Positions 41,031-50,458 are shown, counted from the first letter of the stretch. The stretch: 64,000 nucleotides of DNA from Thermobispora bispora DSM 43833 (GCF_000092645.1 NC_014165.1:620001-684000), one strand, 5' to 3'. Numbers and translations are program-made. Notes: generated by a model from the sequence alone, not told the origin.

Positions 41031-42176
41031 ATGGACGTCTTGACGGTGCCTCCGGTGACGCATGCGCAGGCGCGCGTTGATCTCGCCGCCGTGCGGCACA
41101 ACGTGTCCCTGCTGGCGGAACATGCCGGCGGGGCCGAGCTGATGGCGGTGGTCAAGGCCGACGGTTACGGCCACGGCGCCGTGCCGGTCGCCCGGACGTG
41201 CGTGGCGGCGGGTGCGGCACGGATCGGCACCGCCCTGGTCACCGAGGCGATCGCGCTGCGGGACGCCGGGATCACCGCCCCGATCCTGGCCTGGATCTTC
41301 ACTCCGGGCGAGCGGCCGGACGAGGCCCTGCGGCGGGACATCGAGCTCTCCGCGGGCGCGCTCTGGGCGATCGACGAGATCGCCGCCGCGGCCCGCCGGA
41401 CCGGGCGGACCGCGAAGGTCCACCTCAAGGTGGACACCGGCATGTCCCGGGCCGGGGCCACGCTCGACGACTGGCCGGCCCTGCTCCAGCACGCGCTCGC
41501 CGTCCAGGCCGAGGGGTCGATCGAGATCACCGGGATCTGGTCGCACCTGGCGTGCGCGGACACCCCCGAGAACCCGGTGAACGAGCGCCAGCTCGCCGTC
41601 TTCGACCAGGCGCTCCGCATCGCCGACAAGGCGGGCGTCTCCAGCGGGGTCATCCGGCACATCGCCAACTCGGCCGCGACCCTGACGCTGCCCGCCGCCC
41701 GGTACGACATGGTCCGCCCGGGTATCGCGATCTACGGCCTGAGCCCGGCGCCCCGGCACGGCGATTTCGGGCTGCGCCCGGCGATGACCCTCGTCGCCCG
41801 GCTCAGCTCGGTGAAGCGGGTGGCCGCCGGGGCGGGCGTCTCCTACGGCCACACCTACGTCGCCGAGCGGGCGACCACGCTCGGCATCGTCCCGCTCGGC
41901 TACGCGGACGGGATCATGCGCGCCGGCTCGAACCGTCTCGAGGTGCTCGCGGCCGGCCGGCGGCGCCGGATCGCGGGCCGGGTGTGCATGGACCAGTTCG
42001 CCATCGACCTCGGTGACGACCCGGCAGAGCCGGGGGACGAGGTGATCCTCTTCGGGCCCGGGGACCACGGGGAGCCGACCTGCCAGGAGTGGGCGGACCA
42101 ACTGGGCACGATCACCTATGAGATCGTGACGAAGATCGGCGGCCGCGTGCCCCGCATCCACATCGGAGGGCGCTGA
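41031..42176 (+). CDS. alr: Alanine racemase
   Basis: PLP enzyme making D-alanine for peptidoglycan. 381 aa. The PLP lysine is Lys42 in VVKADGYGHG; the second catalytic residue is the Tyr of GVSYGHTY near 270; RPGIAIYG and CMDQF are conserved. No Shine-Dalgarno; a CACACT box ends 6 nt before the ATG, so it may also be leaderless. Confidence 0.96.
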   Translation: MDVLTVPPVTHAQARVDLAAVRHNVSLLAEHAGGAELMAVVKADGYGHGAVPVARTCVAAGAARIGTALVTEAIALRDAGITAPILAWIFTPGERPDEALRRDIELSAGALWAIDEIAAAARRTGRTAKVHLKVDTGMSRAGATLDDWPALLQHALAVQAEGSIEITGIWSHLACADTPENPVNERQLAVFDQALRIADKAGVSSGVIRHIANSAATLTLPAARYDMVRPGIAIYGLSPAPRHGDFGLRPAMTLVARLSSVKRVAAGAGVSYGHTYVAERATTLGIVPLGYADGIMRAGSNRLEVLAAGRRRRIAGRVCMDQFAIDLGDDPAEPGDEVILFGPGDHGEPTCQEWADQLGTITYEIVTKIGGRVPRIHIGGR

Positions 42177-42202
42177 GCCGCGGCTGGCGAGGAGAGCAGA
42201 GG

Positions 42203-43255
42203 ATGAGCACACGTCGCAGGGTCGGACTCGCCGGGGCGATCGTCGGGGCCGCCTCCGCCGGGGCGGCCATGGCCACCCTGGCGAAGAAGTACACCGTCGG
42301 CCGGATCCGGCTGCGGCCTGACCTGGAGGCGAGCGAGCCGTTCGGCGAGCTGCGCGGGCGCCCGGTCACGGTGACCGCCTCCGACGGCCTGAGGCTCTAC
42401 GCCGAGGTCGACGGCGCCGAGGACGCCCCGCTCACCATCGTGCTGTGCCACGGCTACTGCCTCTCCATGGACTCCTGGCACTACCAGCGGCGCGAGCTGC
42501 GGGAGACCCACCGGCTCGTGCTGTGGGACCAGCGGTGCCACGGCCGGTCCGAGCGGGCGCGGTCCCGCGACTGCTCGATCGACCGGCTCGGCGAGGACCT
42601 CGCCGCCGTGCTGGACGAGCTGGTGCCCGGGCCGTGCGTGCTCGTGGGGCACTCCATGGGCGGGATGACGATCATGGCGCTCGCCGAGCGGCGGCCGGAG
42701 CTGTTCGGCGCCAAGATCCGCGGGGTGGCGCTGCTCTCCACCTCCGCGGGGAGGCTGGCCGAGGTCACGCTCGGCCTGCCCGCCCTGCTGTCCAAGCTCG
42801 TGCACGTGATCCTGCCGCCGGCCGTCACCCTCATGCGGGTGAGCGGCGCCCTGGTCGACCGGGGCCGGGCGGCCGGAACGGACCTGTCCTTCCTCGCCCT
42901 GCGCCACCTCGCGTTCGGCGACCCGAAGAACGTGAGCCCGACCGTGGTGGACTTCGTCGAGTCGATGATCCGGGCCACGCCGTCGGAGGTGATCGCCGAC
43001 TTCTACCCGGCGCTGATGTCGCACGACAAGCTGACCTCGCTCGACGTGCTGAACAAGGTGCACACCTCGATCATCGTGGGCGACCGCGACTGGCTCACCC
43101 CGCCGGACCACAGCAAGGCGATCGCGGAGGCCGTGTCCACCGCGCGGCTCACCATCATCCCGGACACCTCGCACCTCGCCCAGCTCGAACGGCCGGACGC
43201 GGTCAACGCGGCACTGCGCGAGCTGCTCGAGCGCGTGGAGAGGGGGACGTCGTGA
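42203..43255 (+). CDS. Alpha/beta hydrolase
   Basis: 350 aa. Short N-terminal hydrophobic region (GLAGAIVGAASAGAAMATLA) that may anchor it. Catalytic triad candidates: Ser151 in GHSMGG, Asp in VGDRDWLTPP (about 291) and His in DTSHLAQLERP (about 321). Oxyanion region HGYCLSMDSW. In actinobacteria such a hydrolase often lies between alr and tsaE. Substrate unknown; esterase or lipase activity is inferred from the fold only. Confidence 0.9.
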   Translation: MSTRRRVGLAGAIVGAASAGAAMATLAKKYTVGRIRLRPDLEASEPFGELRGRPVTVTASDGLRLYAEVDGAEDAPLTIVLCHGYCLSMDSWHYQRRELRETHRLVLWDQRCHGRSERARSRDCSIDRLGEDLAAVLDELVPGPCVLVGHSMGGMTIMALAERRPELFGAKIRGVALLSTSAGRLAEVTLGLPALLSKLVHVILPPAVTLMRVSGALVDRGRAAGTDLSFLALRHLAFGDPKNVSPTVVDFVESMIRATPSEVIADFYPALMSHDKLTSLDVLNKVHTSIIVGDRDWLTPPDHSKAIAEAVSTARLTIIPDTSHLAQLERPDAVNAALRELLERVERGTS

Positions 43256-43719
43256 CCATGGCAGAACTCCGGGCGGCGACCGCCGACGAGACCCGGGCGG
43301 TCGGCGCCCGGCTCGCCGCCCTGCTCCGCCCCGGCGACCTGGTCGTGCTCAGCGGGCCGCTCGGGGCGGGCAAGACCACACTGGTGCAGGGCATCGGTGA
43401 AGGGCTCAAGGTCCGCGGGCCGATCACCTCGCCCACCTTCGTGATCGCCCGGGTCCATCCGTCGCTCTGCGGCGGGCCGCCGCTGGTGCACGTGGACGCC
43501 TACCGGATCGGCGACGTGTCCGAGATCGACGACCTCGACCTCGACGCCTCGCTCGAGGAGTCGGTGACCGTGGTCGAGTGGGGTGAAGGGCTCGTCGACG
43601 GGCTCGCCGAGGACCGGCTGGAGGTGCGCATCGAGCGCGGGCCGGAGGGCGAGGAACGGGTGATCCGGCTCTCCTCCCACGGTCCCCGGTGGGCCGGGGT
43701 CTCGCTCCCGGGCGGCTGA
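43252..43719 (+). CDS. tsaE: tRNA t6A biosynthesis ATPase TsaE
   Basis: ATPase partner of TsaB/TsaD in making t6A37 of tRNA. 155 aa from GTG 43252, which overlaps the hydrolase stop (GTGA). Walker A SGPLGAGKTTLVQG, then SPTFVIARVH and HVDAYRI, and the WGEGL strand near the C-terminus. In many relatives tsaE is followed directly by tsaB; here 1.5 kb separates them. Confidence 0.95.
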   Translation: MTMAELRAATADETRAVGARLAALLRPGDLVVLSGPLGAGKTTLVQGIGEGLKVRGPITSPTFVIARVHPSLCGGPPLVHVDAYRIGDVSEIDDLDLDASLEESVTVVEWGEGLVDGLAEDRLEVRIERGPEGEERVIRLSSHGPRWAGVSLPGG

Positions 43720-43820
43720 TCCCGGGCGGGTCCCGGCGCAAGGGTGCTCATGCCCCGCCGCTGCGCCGAGCCGTACGGCTTCGCGGGCAGGTCCGGCGCC
43801 GGGGTGATCGGGCGCACCCA

Positions 43821-43966
43821 CCTCCCTCCCCGGCACGGGCCGATCCCGGGGCGGCGTGCCCGCCCTCACGCGCGCCCGACTCCCTCCCGGGCAACGGGCC
43901 GGCCCCGGAGCGCGCGTCCGCCCTCACCCGGAGGCCCCGGCTCCTCCCGGGCAACGGGCCGGTCGC
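43821..43966. repeat. Three imperfect tandem units of about 60 bp
   Basis: Units starting at about 43822, 43880 and 43941 share CTCCCTCCCGG followed by a GGGCCGG core and a CGCCCTCAC end. The last two copies keep 20 identical bases (43883–43902 and 43943–43962). Lies in the 353-bp gap after tsaE; no coding frame. Confidence 0.65.
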
Positions 43967-44000
43967 GGAGAGCCGCGCCGCCCGGTCCCGGAAAACTCAC

Positions 44001-44038
44001 TGTCCATAAACGATCAATCGCCATAGATTGGCGTTGAT
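44001..44038 (+). promoter_or_regulatory. Possible promoter with operator-like hairpin before the lipoprotein gene
   Basis: Unusually AT-rich for this window. TGTCCA (44001–44006) and TAGATT (44024–44029) are 17 nt apart. An imperfect inverted repeat (about 44013–44038, ATCAA..CGCCA against TGGCGTTGAT) covers the -10. Evidence is limited to spacing and symmetry. Confidence 0.35.
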
Positions 44039-44072
44039 GCGCAGTGGACGGACCGGCCAGGAGGGGTGGCCA

Positions 44073-44684
44073 GTGATCAAGCTCGCCCGAGTCGCCGCGG
44101 CCGGAGCCCTGCTGCTCGCCCCGCTCGGGTGCTCGGCGGCGGCGGACACGGCGGGCTCCACTCCCGCAGCCCCCGCCACGCCCTCGCCCGAGCAGACCGC
44201 GGCGCGCCAGGACGTCCCCGTCGAGCTGCGCCCGTCCCGGCTCACCGGCGGCGAGACGAAGAGCGTCCGGATCACCGCCCGCTGCCCGCTCCCGAGCGGC
44301 GGCACCGAGTACCGGGCGATCGTGCGCTCCGAGGCGTTCACCGGCCTGGTCTCGCTCCTCCCGCCCGCGTCCACCGCCACGCCCGCGGTGCCCGAGCTCA
44401 CCGGCACCGCGCTCATCAAGGCCGACGCCGAGCCCGGCCGGTACCGGGTCGAGGTGCGCTGCGAGGCGACCAACGACACCGGCACCGCGACGCTCACCAT
44501 CCTCCGCCCCACCCCCGCCCCGGCCACGACGTACCCGACCAAGGCCCCCCGGGCGGGCGGCGGTGGCACGGCCGCGGGCGGCCCGGCGGAGGGCTCCGGC
44601 CCGGGCGTGGTCACCACGGCGGCGGTGCTGCTCGGCGCGGCGGCGGTCGGCGTCCTGGCGGCGAGACGGCGCTCGGGGACCTGA
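44073..44684 (+). CDS. Secreted putative lipoprotein with C-terminal membrane segment, sortase-linked
   Basis: 203 aa, GTG start with AGGAGGGG upstream. The signal peptide ends APLGC with Cys20, a weak lipobox because Leu is not at -3. The middle part is a beta-rich region of about 110 residues with two cysteines (ARCPLP and VRCEA). A Thr/Pro/Ala/Gly linker follows, then a C-terminal hydrophobic helix and RRRSGT. That end resembles a sortase substrate, but no LPxTG or LAxTG motif is visible. A class F sortase gene starts 3 nt downstream. Confidence 0.7.
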   Translation: MIKLARVAAAGALLLAPLGCSAAADTAGSTPAAPATPSPEQTAARQDVPVELRPSRLTGGETKSVRITARCPLPSGGTEYRAIVRSEAFTGLVSLLPPASTATPAVPELTGTALIKADAEPGRYRVEVRCEATNDTGTATLTILRPTPAPATTYPTKAPRAGGGGTAAGGPAEGSGPGVVTTAAVLLGAAAVGVLAARRRSGT

Positions 44685-44687
44685 CCC

Positions 44688-45224
44688 GTGGCGGTCTCGT
44701 TCAAGTGGGTGGTCACCGCCGGGGTCGTCACCGGGCTGGTGCTCGCCTCCCTGAGCGAACGCGGGGCCGAGCCGGACCGGCCGGCGGTCGTGCCGAAGCG
44801 CCTCGAGATCCCCGCGCTCGACCTCTCCGCGCCCCTGATGCGGCTGGGGCTCACCCGCGACGGCGAGGTCGAGCTGCCGCCGTTCGAACGGCCCGAGGCG
44901 GCCGGGTGGTTCACCGGGAGCGCCGTCCCGGGTGATCCCGGCGCCTCGGTGATCATCGGGCACGTCGACACCAAGACCGAGCCGGCCGTGTTCTACCGGC
45001 TGCACCGGCTGCGCAAGGGCGACCTGGTGAAGGTGGTCCGCAGCGACGGCAAGGTGGCGCGGTACCGGGTCGACGCCGTGGAACGCGTGCCCAAGGAGCG
45101 CTTCCCGGCGAAGCGGGTCTACACCGGGGACGGGCTCCGGCTGATCACCTGTGGCGGCGTGTTCGACCGCCGCAGCCGCGAGTACCGGGACAACGTGATC
45201 GTCTACGCGTCCGCGGCCCGCTGA
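44688..45224 (+). CDS. Class F sortase
   Basis: 178 aa, GTG start 3 nt after the lipoprotein gene. Single N-terminal membrane segment (WVVTAGVVTGLVLASL). Catalytic residues visible: His92 in IIGHVDT, Cys155 in LITCGG, Arg167 in YRDNV. Cysteine transpeptidase that would act outside the membrane; its likely partner is the preceding protein. The pair interrupts the tsaE–tsaB neighbourhood. Confidence 0.9.
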   Translation: MAVSFKWVVTAGVVTGLVLASLSERGAEPDRPAVVPKRLEIPALDLSAPLMRLGLTRDGEVELPPFERPEAAGWFTGSAVPGDPGASVIIGHVDTKTEPAVFYRLHRLRKGDLVKVVRSDGKVARYRVDAVERVPKERFPAKRVYTGDGLRLITCGGVFDRRSREYRDNVIVYASAAR

Positions 45225-45250
45225 CGGCGAGCGGCGTTCCGCGCAGCGGC

Positions 45251-45256
45251 TACGCT
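45251..45256 (+). promoter_or_regulatory. -10 box of tsaB, leaderless type
   Basis: TACGCT followed by exactly 7 nt and the GTG at 45264. No Shine-Dalgarno. No clear -35. Confidence 0.45.
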
Positions 45257-45263
45257 GACGTTC

Positions 45264-45986
45264 GTGCTTGTCTTGGCCTTCGACACCGCCACGCCCGCGG
45301 TGACCGCCGCGCTCCACGACGGCCGGGGCGTGGTGGCCGAGTCGACCACGATCGACGCCCGCCGGCACGGTGAGCTCCTCGCCCCCGCCATCGAGGAGGT
45401 GCTGCGGAAGGCCGGTGTGACGTTCCGGGACGTCACCGTGGTCGTCGCCGGGGCCGGGCCCGGGCCGTACACAGGGCTGCGGGTCGGCCTGGTGACCGCC
45501 ACCGCGCTCGCCATGGCGCTCGGCGTGCCGGCCCTTGGCGTGTGCACGCTCGACGCGCTCGCCTACGCGGCCGACCTGCCGGGACCGTTCCTCGTCGCCA
45601 CCGACGCCCGGCGCAAGGAGGTCTTCTGGGCGCGCTACGCCGACCGCCGGACCCGGGTCGCCGGGCCGTACGTGGACCGGCCGCACGCCCTCCCCGGCGA
45701 GCTGCCCGTGGTCGGCGCCGGCGGCCGGCTCTACGCGGAGACGATCGGCCCCGAGCGGATCACCGGGCCGGAGTACCCGTCGGCCGGGGCGCTCGCCGCA
45801 CTCGCCGCGGAGCACCTCGCCACGCTGACCCCCGAGGAGGTGGCGCGGCTCGCCCGGGTGCCCGAAGGGCGGGTCGACTCGGTGGAGCAGGCGGGTGAGC
45901 TCGGCGTGCTGGGACCCGCCCGGCCCATCTACCTGCGCCGCCCGGACGCCCGGGTGCCGGGCGCGCCGAAGAGGGTGACCCGATGA
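45264..45986 (+). CDS. tsaB: tRNA t6A biosynthesis protein TsaB
   Basis: ASKHA-fold scaffold partner of TsaD in t6A synthesis. 240 aa, GTG start. Begins [16 protein letters not shown], with [14 protein letters not shown] as the conserved glycine loop. The stop overlaps the rimI ATG by 4 nt, so tsaB, rimI and tsaD are coupled. Confidence 0.95.
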   Translation: MLVLAFDTATPAVTAALHDGRGVVAESTTIDARRHGELLAPAIEEVLRKAGVTFRDVTVVVAGAGPGPYTGLRVGLVTATALAMALGVPALGVCTLDALAYAADLPGPFLVATDARRKEVFWARYADRRTRVAGPYVDRPHALPGELPVVGAGGRLYAETIGPERITGPEYPSAGALAALAAEHLATLTPEEVARLARVPEGRVDSVEQAGELGVLGPARPIYLRRPDARVPGAPKRVTR

Positions 45987-46480
45987 CCGGAGGAGCGGAG
46001 CGCGGCCTGATGCCCGCCGTGCTGCGCCAGATGACGGTCGACGACCTGCCGGCCGTCATGGAGATCGAGCGGAGCACGTTCCCGTTCGACGCGTGGACCG
46101 AGGGGATGATGCGCGGCGAGCTCGCCGACCAGCCGCGCACCCGCCACTACCTCGTCGCCGAGGCCGACGGGCGGATCGTCGGGTACGCGGGCCTCGCCGT
46201 CGCCGCAGACCAGGCGGACGTCCAGACGATCGCGGTCGACGAGCGATACCGCCGCCGGGGCATCGGCGCCGCGCTGCTGGAGGCGCTGCTCGCCGAGGCG
46301 GCCCGGCGCGGCGCGACCGCGGTCTTCCTCGAGGTGCGGGCGGACAACGCACCCGCCCAGGCGATGTACGAGCGGTTCGGCTTCGAGCGGATCGGCCTCC
46401 GGCGGCGCTACTACCACGACGGCACCGACGCGATCACGATGGTGAAGCGGCTGGACGAACGGGAGGGGCGGTGGCCATGA
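45983..46480 (+). CDS. rimI: GNAT N-acetyltransferase RimI-like
   Basis: 165 aa. Acetylates protein N-termini (S18 in E. coli; broader in actinobacteria). Acetyl-CoA loop [14 protein letters not shown] near 92–105, [17 protein letters not shown] near the C-terminus. ATG 45983 overlaps the tsaB stop; Met10 is an alternative start. tsaD starts inside its last codons. Confidence 0.92.
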   Translation: MTGGAERGLMPAVLRQMTVDDLPAVMEIERSTFPFDAWTEGMMRGELADQPRTRHYLVAEADGRIVGYAGLAVAADQADVQTIAVDERYRRRGIGAALLEALLAEAARRGATAVFLEVRADNAPAQAMYERFGFERIGLRRRYYHDGTDAITMVKRLDEREGRWP

Positions 46481-47514
46481 GCAGACCGGACGAGCCGATC
46501 GTCCTGGGGATCGAGACCTCCTGTGACGAGACGGGCGTGGGCATCGTGCGGGGCCGTGCGCTGCTCGCCAACGCGATCGCCTCGAGCGTGGACGAGCACG
46601 CCCGGTTCGGCGGCGTGGTGCCCGAGGTCGCCTCGCGCGCCCACCTGGAGGCGATCGGGCCGACCGTGGAGCGGGCCCTCGCCCAGGCGAACCTGCGGCT
46701 GTCGGACATCGACGCCGTCGCGGTCACGGCCGGGCCGGGCCTCGCGGGCGCGCTGCTCGTCGGCGTGGCCGCGGCCAAGGCGTACGCGATGGGGCTCGGC
46801 GTCCCGCTCTACGGCGTCAACCACCTCGCCGCCCACGTCGCCGTCGACCAGCTCGAGCACGGCCCGCTGCCCAAGCCGTGCGTGGCGCTGCTCGTCTCGG
46901 GCGGCCACTCGTCCCTGCTGCTCGTGCCGGACGTGGCGACCGAGGTGATCGAGCTCGGCTCGACCGTGGACGACGCGGCCGGGGAGGCGTTCGACAAGGT
47001 CGCCCGGCTGCTCGGCCTGCCGTTCCCCGGCGGCCCGCACATCGACCGCACCGCGGCCGAGGGCTCGGCCACCGCGATCGGCTTCCCGAGGGGCAAGTAC
47101 GACGACGGCACCCTCGACTTCTCGTTCTCCGGGCTGAAGACGGCGGTGGCCAGGTGGATCGAGGCGCGGCAGGCGGCCGGCGAATCGATCCCGGTCGCCG
47201 ACGTGGCGGCCTCGTTCCAGGAGGCGGTCGTCGACGTGCTCACCCGCAAGGCCGTGCAGGCCTGCGAGCGGCACGGGGTGAAGGACCTGCTGATCGGCGG
47301 CGGGGTGGCGGCGAACTCGCGGCTGCGGGCCCTGGCCGAGGAGCGGTGCGCCGCCGCGGGCGTGCGGCTGCGCGTGCCGCGGCCCGGGCTGTGCACGGAC
47401 AACGGCGCGATGGTCGCCGCGCTCGGCGCCGACCTCATCGCGGCCGGGGTGGAGCCGTCCTCGCTCGACATGCCGGCGGATTCGTCCCTGCCGATCACCG
47501 TGGTGCACGCCTGA
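46477..47514 (+). CDS. tsaD: tRNA N6-adenosine threonylcarbamoyltransferase TsaD
   Basis: Transfers threonylcarbamoyl to A37 of ANN-decoding tRNAs. 345 aa. The ATG at 46477 is preferred over GTG 46471 because GGGAGGGG ends 8 nt upstream of the ATG. Metal site HLAAH (His116, His120), ETSCDETG near 13–20, SGGHSSLL phosphate loop and C-terminal CTDNGAM are all conserved. Overlaps the rimI stop by 4 nt. Confidence 0.96.
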   Translation: MSRPDEPIVLGIETSCDETGVGIVRGRALLANAIASSVDEHARFGGVVPEVASRAHLEAIGPTVERALAQANLRLSDIDAVAVTAGPGLAGALLVGVAAAKAYAMGLGVPLYGVNHLAAHVAVDQLEHGPLPKPCVALLVSGGHSSLLLVPDVATEVIELGSTVDDAAGEAFDKVARLLGLPFPGGPHIDRTAAEGSATAIGFPRGKYDDGTLDFSFSGLKTAVARWIEARQAAGESIPVADVAASFQEAVVDVLTRKAVQACERHGVKDLLIGGGVAANSRLRALAEERCAAAGVRLRVPRPGLCTDNGAMVAALGADLIAAGVEPSSLDMPADSSLPITVVHA

Positions 47515-47782
47515 CGGGTCCGGCGGCCCGCGGGCTCCGGATCCGTGGCGGCCGGTGGCCGCGTCGCGGGCGGCGCGGCCGCCGCTCCCTGACGGCGGTG
47601 GCGTTCCGGCATGGGGCCGCCCTCGGCGGCGGAGGCGTGCCTAAGAGAGAGCCGCCCGGTGGCCGCCGGCGTGCCAGAGGGCGCCGTCCGATCGCCGTGG
47701 CCGGCGTGGGCGGAAGCGTGCCGCTCGGTGGGGCCGATGGCGGTCGATCGCCGGCCGCGCCCGGCCGCGGCGGGTGCGCGCG
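47515..47782. other. Gene-free spacer after tsaD
   Basis: About 270 bp of GC-rich sequence between convergent tsaD and the coiled-coil gene. No obvious hairpin with a T run and no credible small gene seen. Confidence 0.4.
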
Positions 47783-48463
47783 TCAGGGGTGCCGGTCGGC
47801 GACGGCCCGGCCCGGGCGGAGCAGCGCCTCGGCGAGGGCGAGCATCGTCTCCTCGAGCCCGGTGAGCCGCCGGGCCACGTCCCCGTGGACGGGGTCCACG
47901 GCGCCGGCGACCGCGCCCGCGACCGTGCCGGCCACCATGCCGGTGACGGTCTCCCCGGTCCGCTGGCAGGCGGCCTCGATCCGTTCGCCGAGCGCGCCCT
48001 CCAGCCGGTCGAGGCGCTCGGTCAGCGCGGCGACCGCCCGGTCGAGGCGGGTGAACCGCCCGGCCGCCGCGTCCATGCCCGCCTGCACCTGGGTGAGGCG
48101 CCGGTTGACCTCGGCCACGGACTCGGTGAGGTCGCGCAGCCGGTCGCTCGCCGACTCCATCTGCTCGCGGAGGGGGTCGAGCTGCCGGCTCAGGGCCTCG
48201 GCCCAGGCCGGCGGCTTGGCGGTGAGCTCATCGAGCCGGGCGGTGACCTGCTCGACCGCCGTGGCCAGCCCGGCGACCTCGCGTAGCTCGCGGAGCAGCC
48301 ATTCCATGCCTTCCACACGCTGGCGGATCTCCTCGAGCACGGCGCTCTGGGTGCGCTGCTCGTAGACGTGGTCCTGCGCCGCCCTGGCCAGCAGTTCGCG
48401 CATGCGGTCGGAGATGGCGGTCTGGCTGCCCGCCTGGAGGAGATTGTGGTTGGAGTGATCCAC
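47783..48463 (-). CDS. Coiled-coil protein of unknown function
   Basis: 226 aa from GTG 48463, selected because AAGGAG lies 6 nt upstream (the GTG at 48478 has none). Residues about 40–190 show continuous heptads rich in Leu, Glu, Arg and Ala (VEGMEWLLRELREV, LDPLREQMESASDRLRDLTE, AALTERLDRLEGALGERIE). A short Gly/Val/Ala stretch GMVAGTVAGAVAGAV near 192 may be a weak membrane contact. No domain recognised; alone between tsaD and a broken methyltransferase gene. Confidence 0.65.
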   Translation of the reverse strand: MDHSNHNLLQAGSQTAISDRMRELLARAAQDHVYEQRTQSAVLEEIRQRVEGMEWLLRELREVAGLATAVEQVTARLDELTAKPPAWAEALSRQLDPLREQMESASDRLRDLTESVAEVNRRLTQVQAGMDAAAGRFTRLDRAVAALTERLDRLEGALGERIEAACQRTGETVTGMVAGTVAGAVAGAVDPVHGDVARRLTGLEETMLALAEALLRPGRAVADRHP

Positions 48464-48619
48464 GGAAGGCTCCTTCACTCGCCGACGCGTGGGGTCCGAT
48501 CAGGTACTCGGAGTGGGACGGGCGAACCGACTGCCCCGCGCCAACTGTAGGGCGTCGGCGCTGCTGGTTTCGGGCGGAGTGGAAAAGGTGGTAATTCAAA
48601 ATGGTTTGCCGGAAAGCCC

Positions 48620-49820
48620 CTATCGGTCCTGATCAAACGGCCGACAGAGCAGGACATATGGCCGATCGCCGATCCGGGTGAGCACGACGACGGCCGAGCC
48701 GTCCCCGGAGAGCCGGAGCTCCTTGCGCAGCCGTTCCACGTCGACCGCGGAGCCGCGCTTCTTCATGGTGACCGTTCCTATTCCTCTTTCGCGCAGGACG
48801 GCGCGGAGCCGCTTGACCGAAAACGGCAGCACATCGGTGACCTCATATCCGGCCGCCCATTCCGTGCGCACGGCGCGGTCGCCGGTGAGGTAGGCGATGC
48901 GCGGGTCGATGAGGTGACCGTCCACCAGCTCGGCGACCTCACCGATCAGGTGGGCGCGGATCGCGGCGCCGTCGGGCTCGTACAGGTAGCGGCCGACCGG
49001 CCCGACATCCGCCCGGGCGCCGGTGGCGGTGAGCGTCGCGCCCGACGGGAGCAGGGTCGCCCGGCGGCCGCGCGCCCCCGTCCCGATCCAGATCGCCGCC
49101 TCCTTCACCTCGCCGCGGTACGAGACCCACTCGGCCTCGGCGTCCTCCGGAATGTTCGTATGGGATGCCCGGCGCGGCTGGGATGCCCGGCGCGGCCTTG
49201 ATGCAGGCGGCCTTCGCCCGGTGGGCCAGGTCGAGCACGACCGGCCAGGCGGGGGAGTAGGCCATCGGGTCGAAGGTCCGCCCGCCCGCGCCGCGCCGGC
49301 CGGGGTCGGCGAAGAGCAGGCCGTACCCGGACGGATCGACCTCGGCGGCGTCGGCGACCCGGACCTCGACCGGGGCGGGCAGGCCGAGCGCCGCCGCGTT
49401 GGCGCGGGCGATCTCCACGGTGAGCGGGTCGCTGTCCACCGCGTCCACCGGGTGGCCGGCCCGGGCGAGCGCGATGAGGTCGCCCCCGATGCCGCAGCAC
49501 ACATCGAGCAGCGCCGGCGGGTCCGGGGAGAGCGCGGCGATCCGCCGCGCCCGGTGCCCGGCGACCTCGGGCCGGGTGGCCTGCTCCAGGCCGTCCGCGG
49601 TGAAGTACATGACCGCCGCGTCGGCGCCGAACTTGGCCCGGGCCCGGTCGCGCAGCGCCGCCTGGGTGAGCGCGGCCGAGGTGAGCTCCGGGGACCAGGT
49701 ACGGCGCAGCGCGGTGATCACGGCCACCGGCTCGGTGCCCGCGGCGAGGAGCCGCTCCGCCTCGGCGAGGGCGCGCTGCCCCTCCGGCCCGAGCAGTTCG
49801 CGGAAGGTGCGAAGGTCCAC
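48620..49820 (-). pseudogene. THUMP-like class I SAM methyltransferase, frameshifted
   Basis: Two overlapping frames together make one family member. The first (GTG 49820, about 220 codons) holds the SAM-binding fold LDVCCGIGGDLIALARAG and FADPGRRG. The second resumes at IPEDAEAEWVSYRGEVKEA and carries the C-terminal THUMP-like part (YLYEPDGAAIRAHL, GTVTMKKRG) to the TAG at 48620. The frame changes near 49150–49160 by +1 (or -2), right beside an 18-bp tandem duplication. No slippery heptamer is seen, so a broken gene or sequencing error is likelier than programmed shifting. A TAACGT box 9 nt before the GTG hints at near-leaderless expression. Confidence 0.75.
49161..49196 (-). repeat. 18-bp perfect tandem duplication
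   Basis: Units 49161–49178 and 49179–49196 are identical and add one extra AAPGIP to the methyltransferase. In frame by itself; the frameshift lies a few bases away. Confidence 0.9.
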
Positions 49821-49992
49821 GGCCTCACGACGTTACCGGCCGGTGGCCGCGGCGCGCCCGCCGCGGGACCCGGTGCGGTCCCCCTCGGCACCCCGGCGCG
49901 GGCGCCGCACGCACCGCCGTGCCGGGCCGCGCGGACGCGGCGATGCCCCGGTGATCCCGGTCACATGCCATCTGACCTGCGGCGCGGTTCGT

Positions 49993-50021
49993 GTTGACTG
50001 TCACGGCACACTTGCATACTG
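49993..50021 (+). promoter_or_regulatory. Promoter of groES-groEL1
   Basis: TTGACT (49993–49998) and TACTGT (50016–50021) with 17-nt spacing, directly upstream of the CIRCE operator. The RNA start is predicted at or beside the operator's left arm. Confidence 0.7.
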
Positions 50022-50027
50022 TTTCGT

Positions 50028-50054
50028 GTTGGCACTCTCCCCTTAAGAGTGCCA
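50028..50054 (+). promoter_or_regulatory. CIRCE operator (HrcA site)
   Basis: TTGGCACTC, a 9-nt spacer and GAGTGCCAA: a perfect 9-bp inverted repeat matching the CIRCE consensus. HrcA repression of the heat-shock operon is therefore expected. Lies 90 nt before groES. Confidence 0.95.
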
Positions 50055-50143
50055 ATGCGACGAGACAGGTCTGACACCCGCGACGGCAGGCCGCTGGTCG
50101 CCTCTTCAGCTGAATCATCCAAATCTGAAGGGGAGGTCCGATC

Positions 50144-50458
50144 GTGACGACGACCGCCACCAAGGTTCCCATTAAGCCGCTTGGCGACCGCATCGTGGTC
50201 CAGCCGCTTGAGGCCGAGCAGACCACCGCTTCCGGCCTGGTGATCCCGGACACCGCCAAGGAGAAGCCGCAGGAGGGCAAGGTACTCGCGGTCGGCCCGG
50301 GTAACTGGGACGAGGACGGCGAGAAGCGCATCCCGCTTGACGTCAAGGAGGGCGACATCGTCCTCTACAGCAAGTACGGCGGGACCGAGGTGAAGTTCGG
50401 TGGCGAGGAGTACCTGGTGCTCTCGTCCCGCGACGTGCTCGCCATCATCGAGAAGTAA
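50144..50458 (+). CDS. groES: Co-chaperonin GroES
   Basis: Lid of the GroEL folding chamber. 104 aa, GTG start with GGGGAGG upstream. Core begins [19 protein letters not shown]; mobile loop [16 protein letters not shown]; roof and C-terminal [11 protein letters not shown]. Regulated by CIRCE. groEL1 follows after 68 nt. Confidence 0.97.
   Translation: MTTTATKVPIKPLGDRIVVQPLEAEQTTASGLVIPDTAKEKPQEGKVLAVGPGNWDEDGEKRIPLDVKEGDIVLYSKYGGTEVKFGGEEYLVLSSRDVLAIIEK

Noticed and set aside
49140-49200. Programmed ribosomal frameshift in the methyltransferase
   Set aside because: No slippery heptamer or following stem at the junction; the adjacent tandem duplication fits mutation better.
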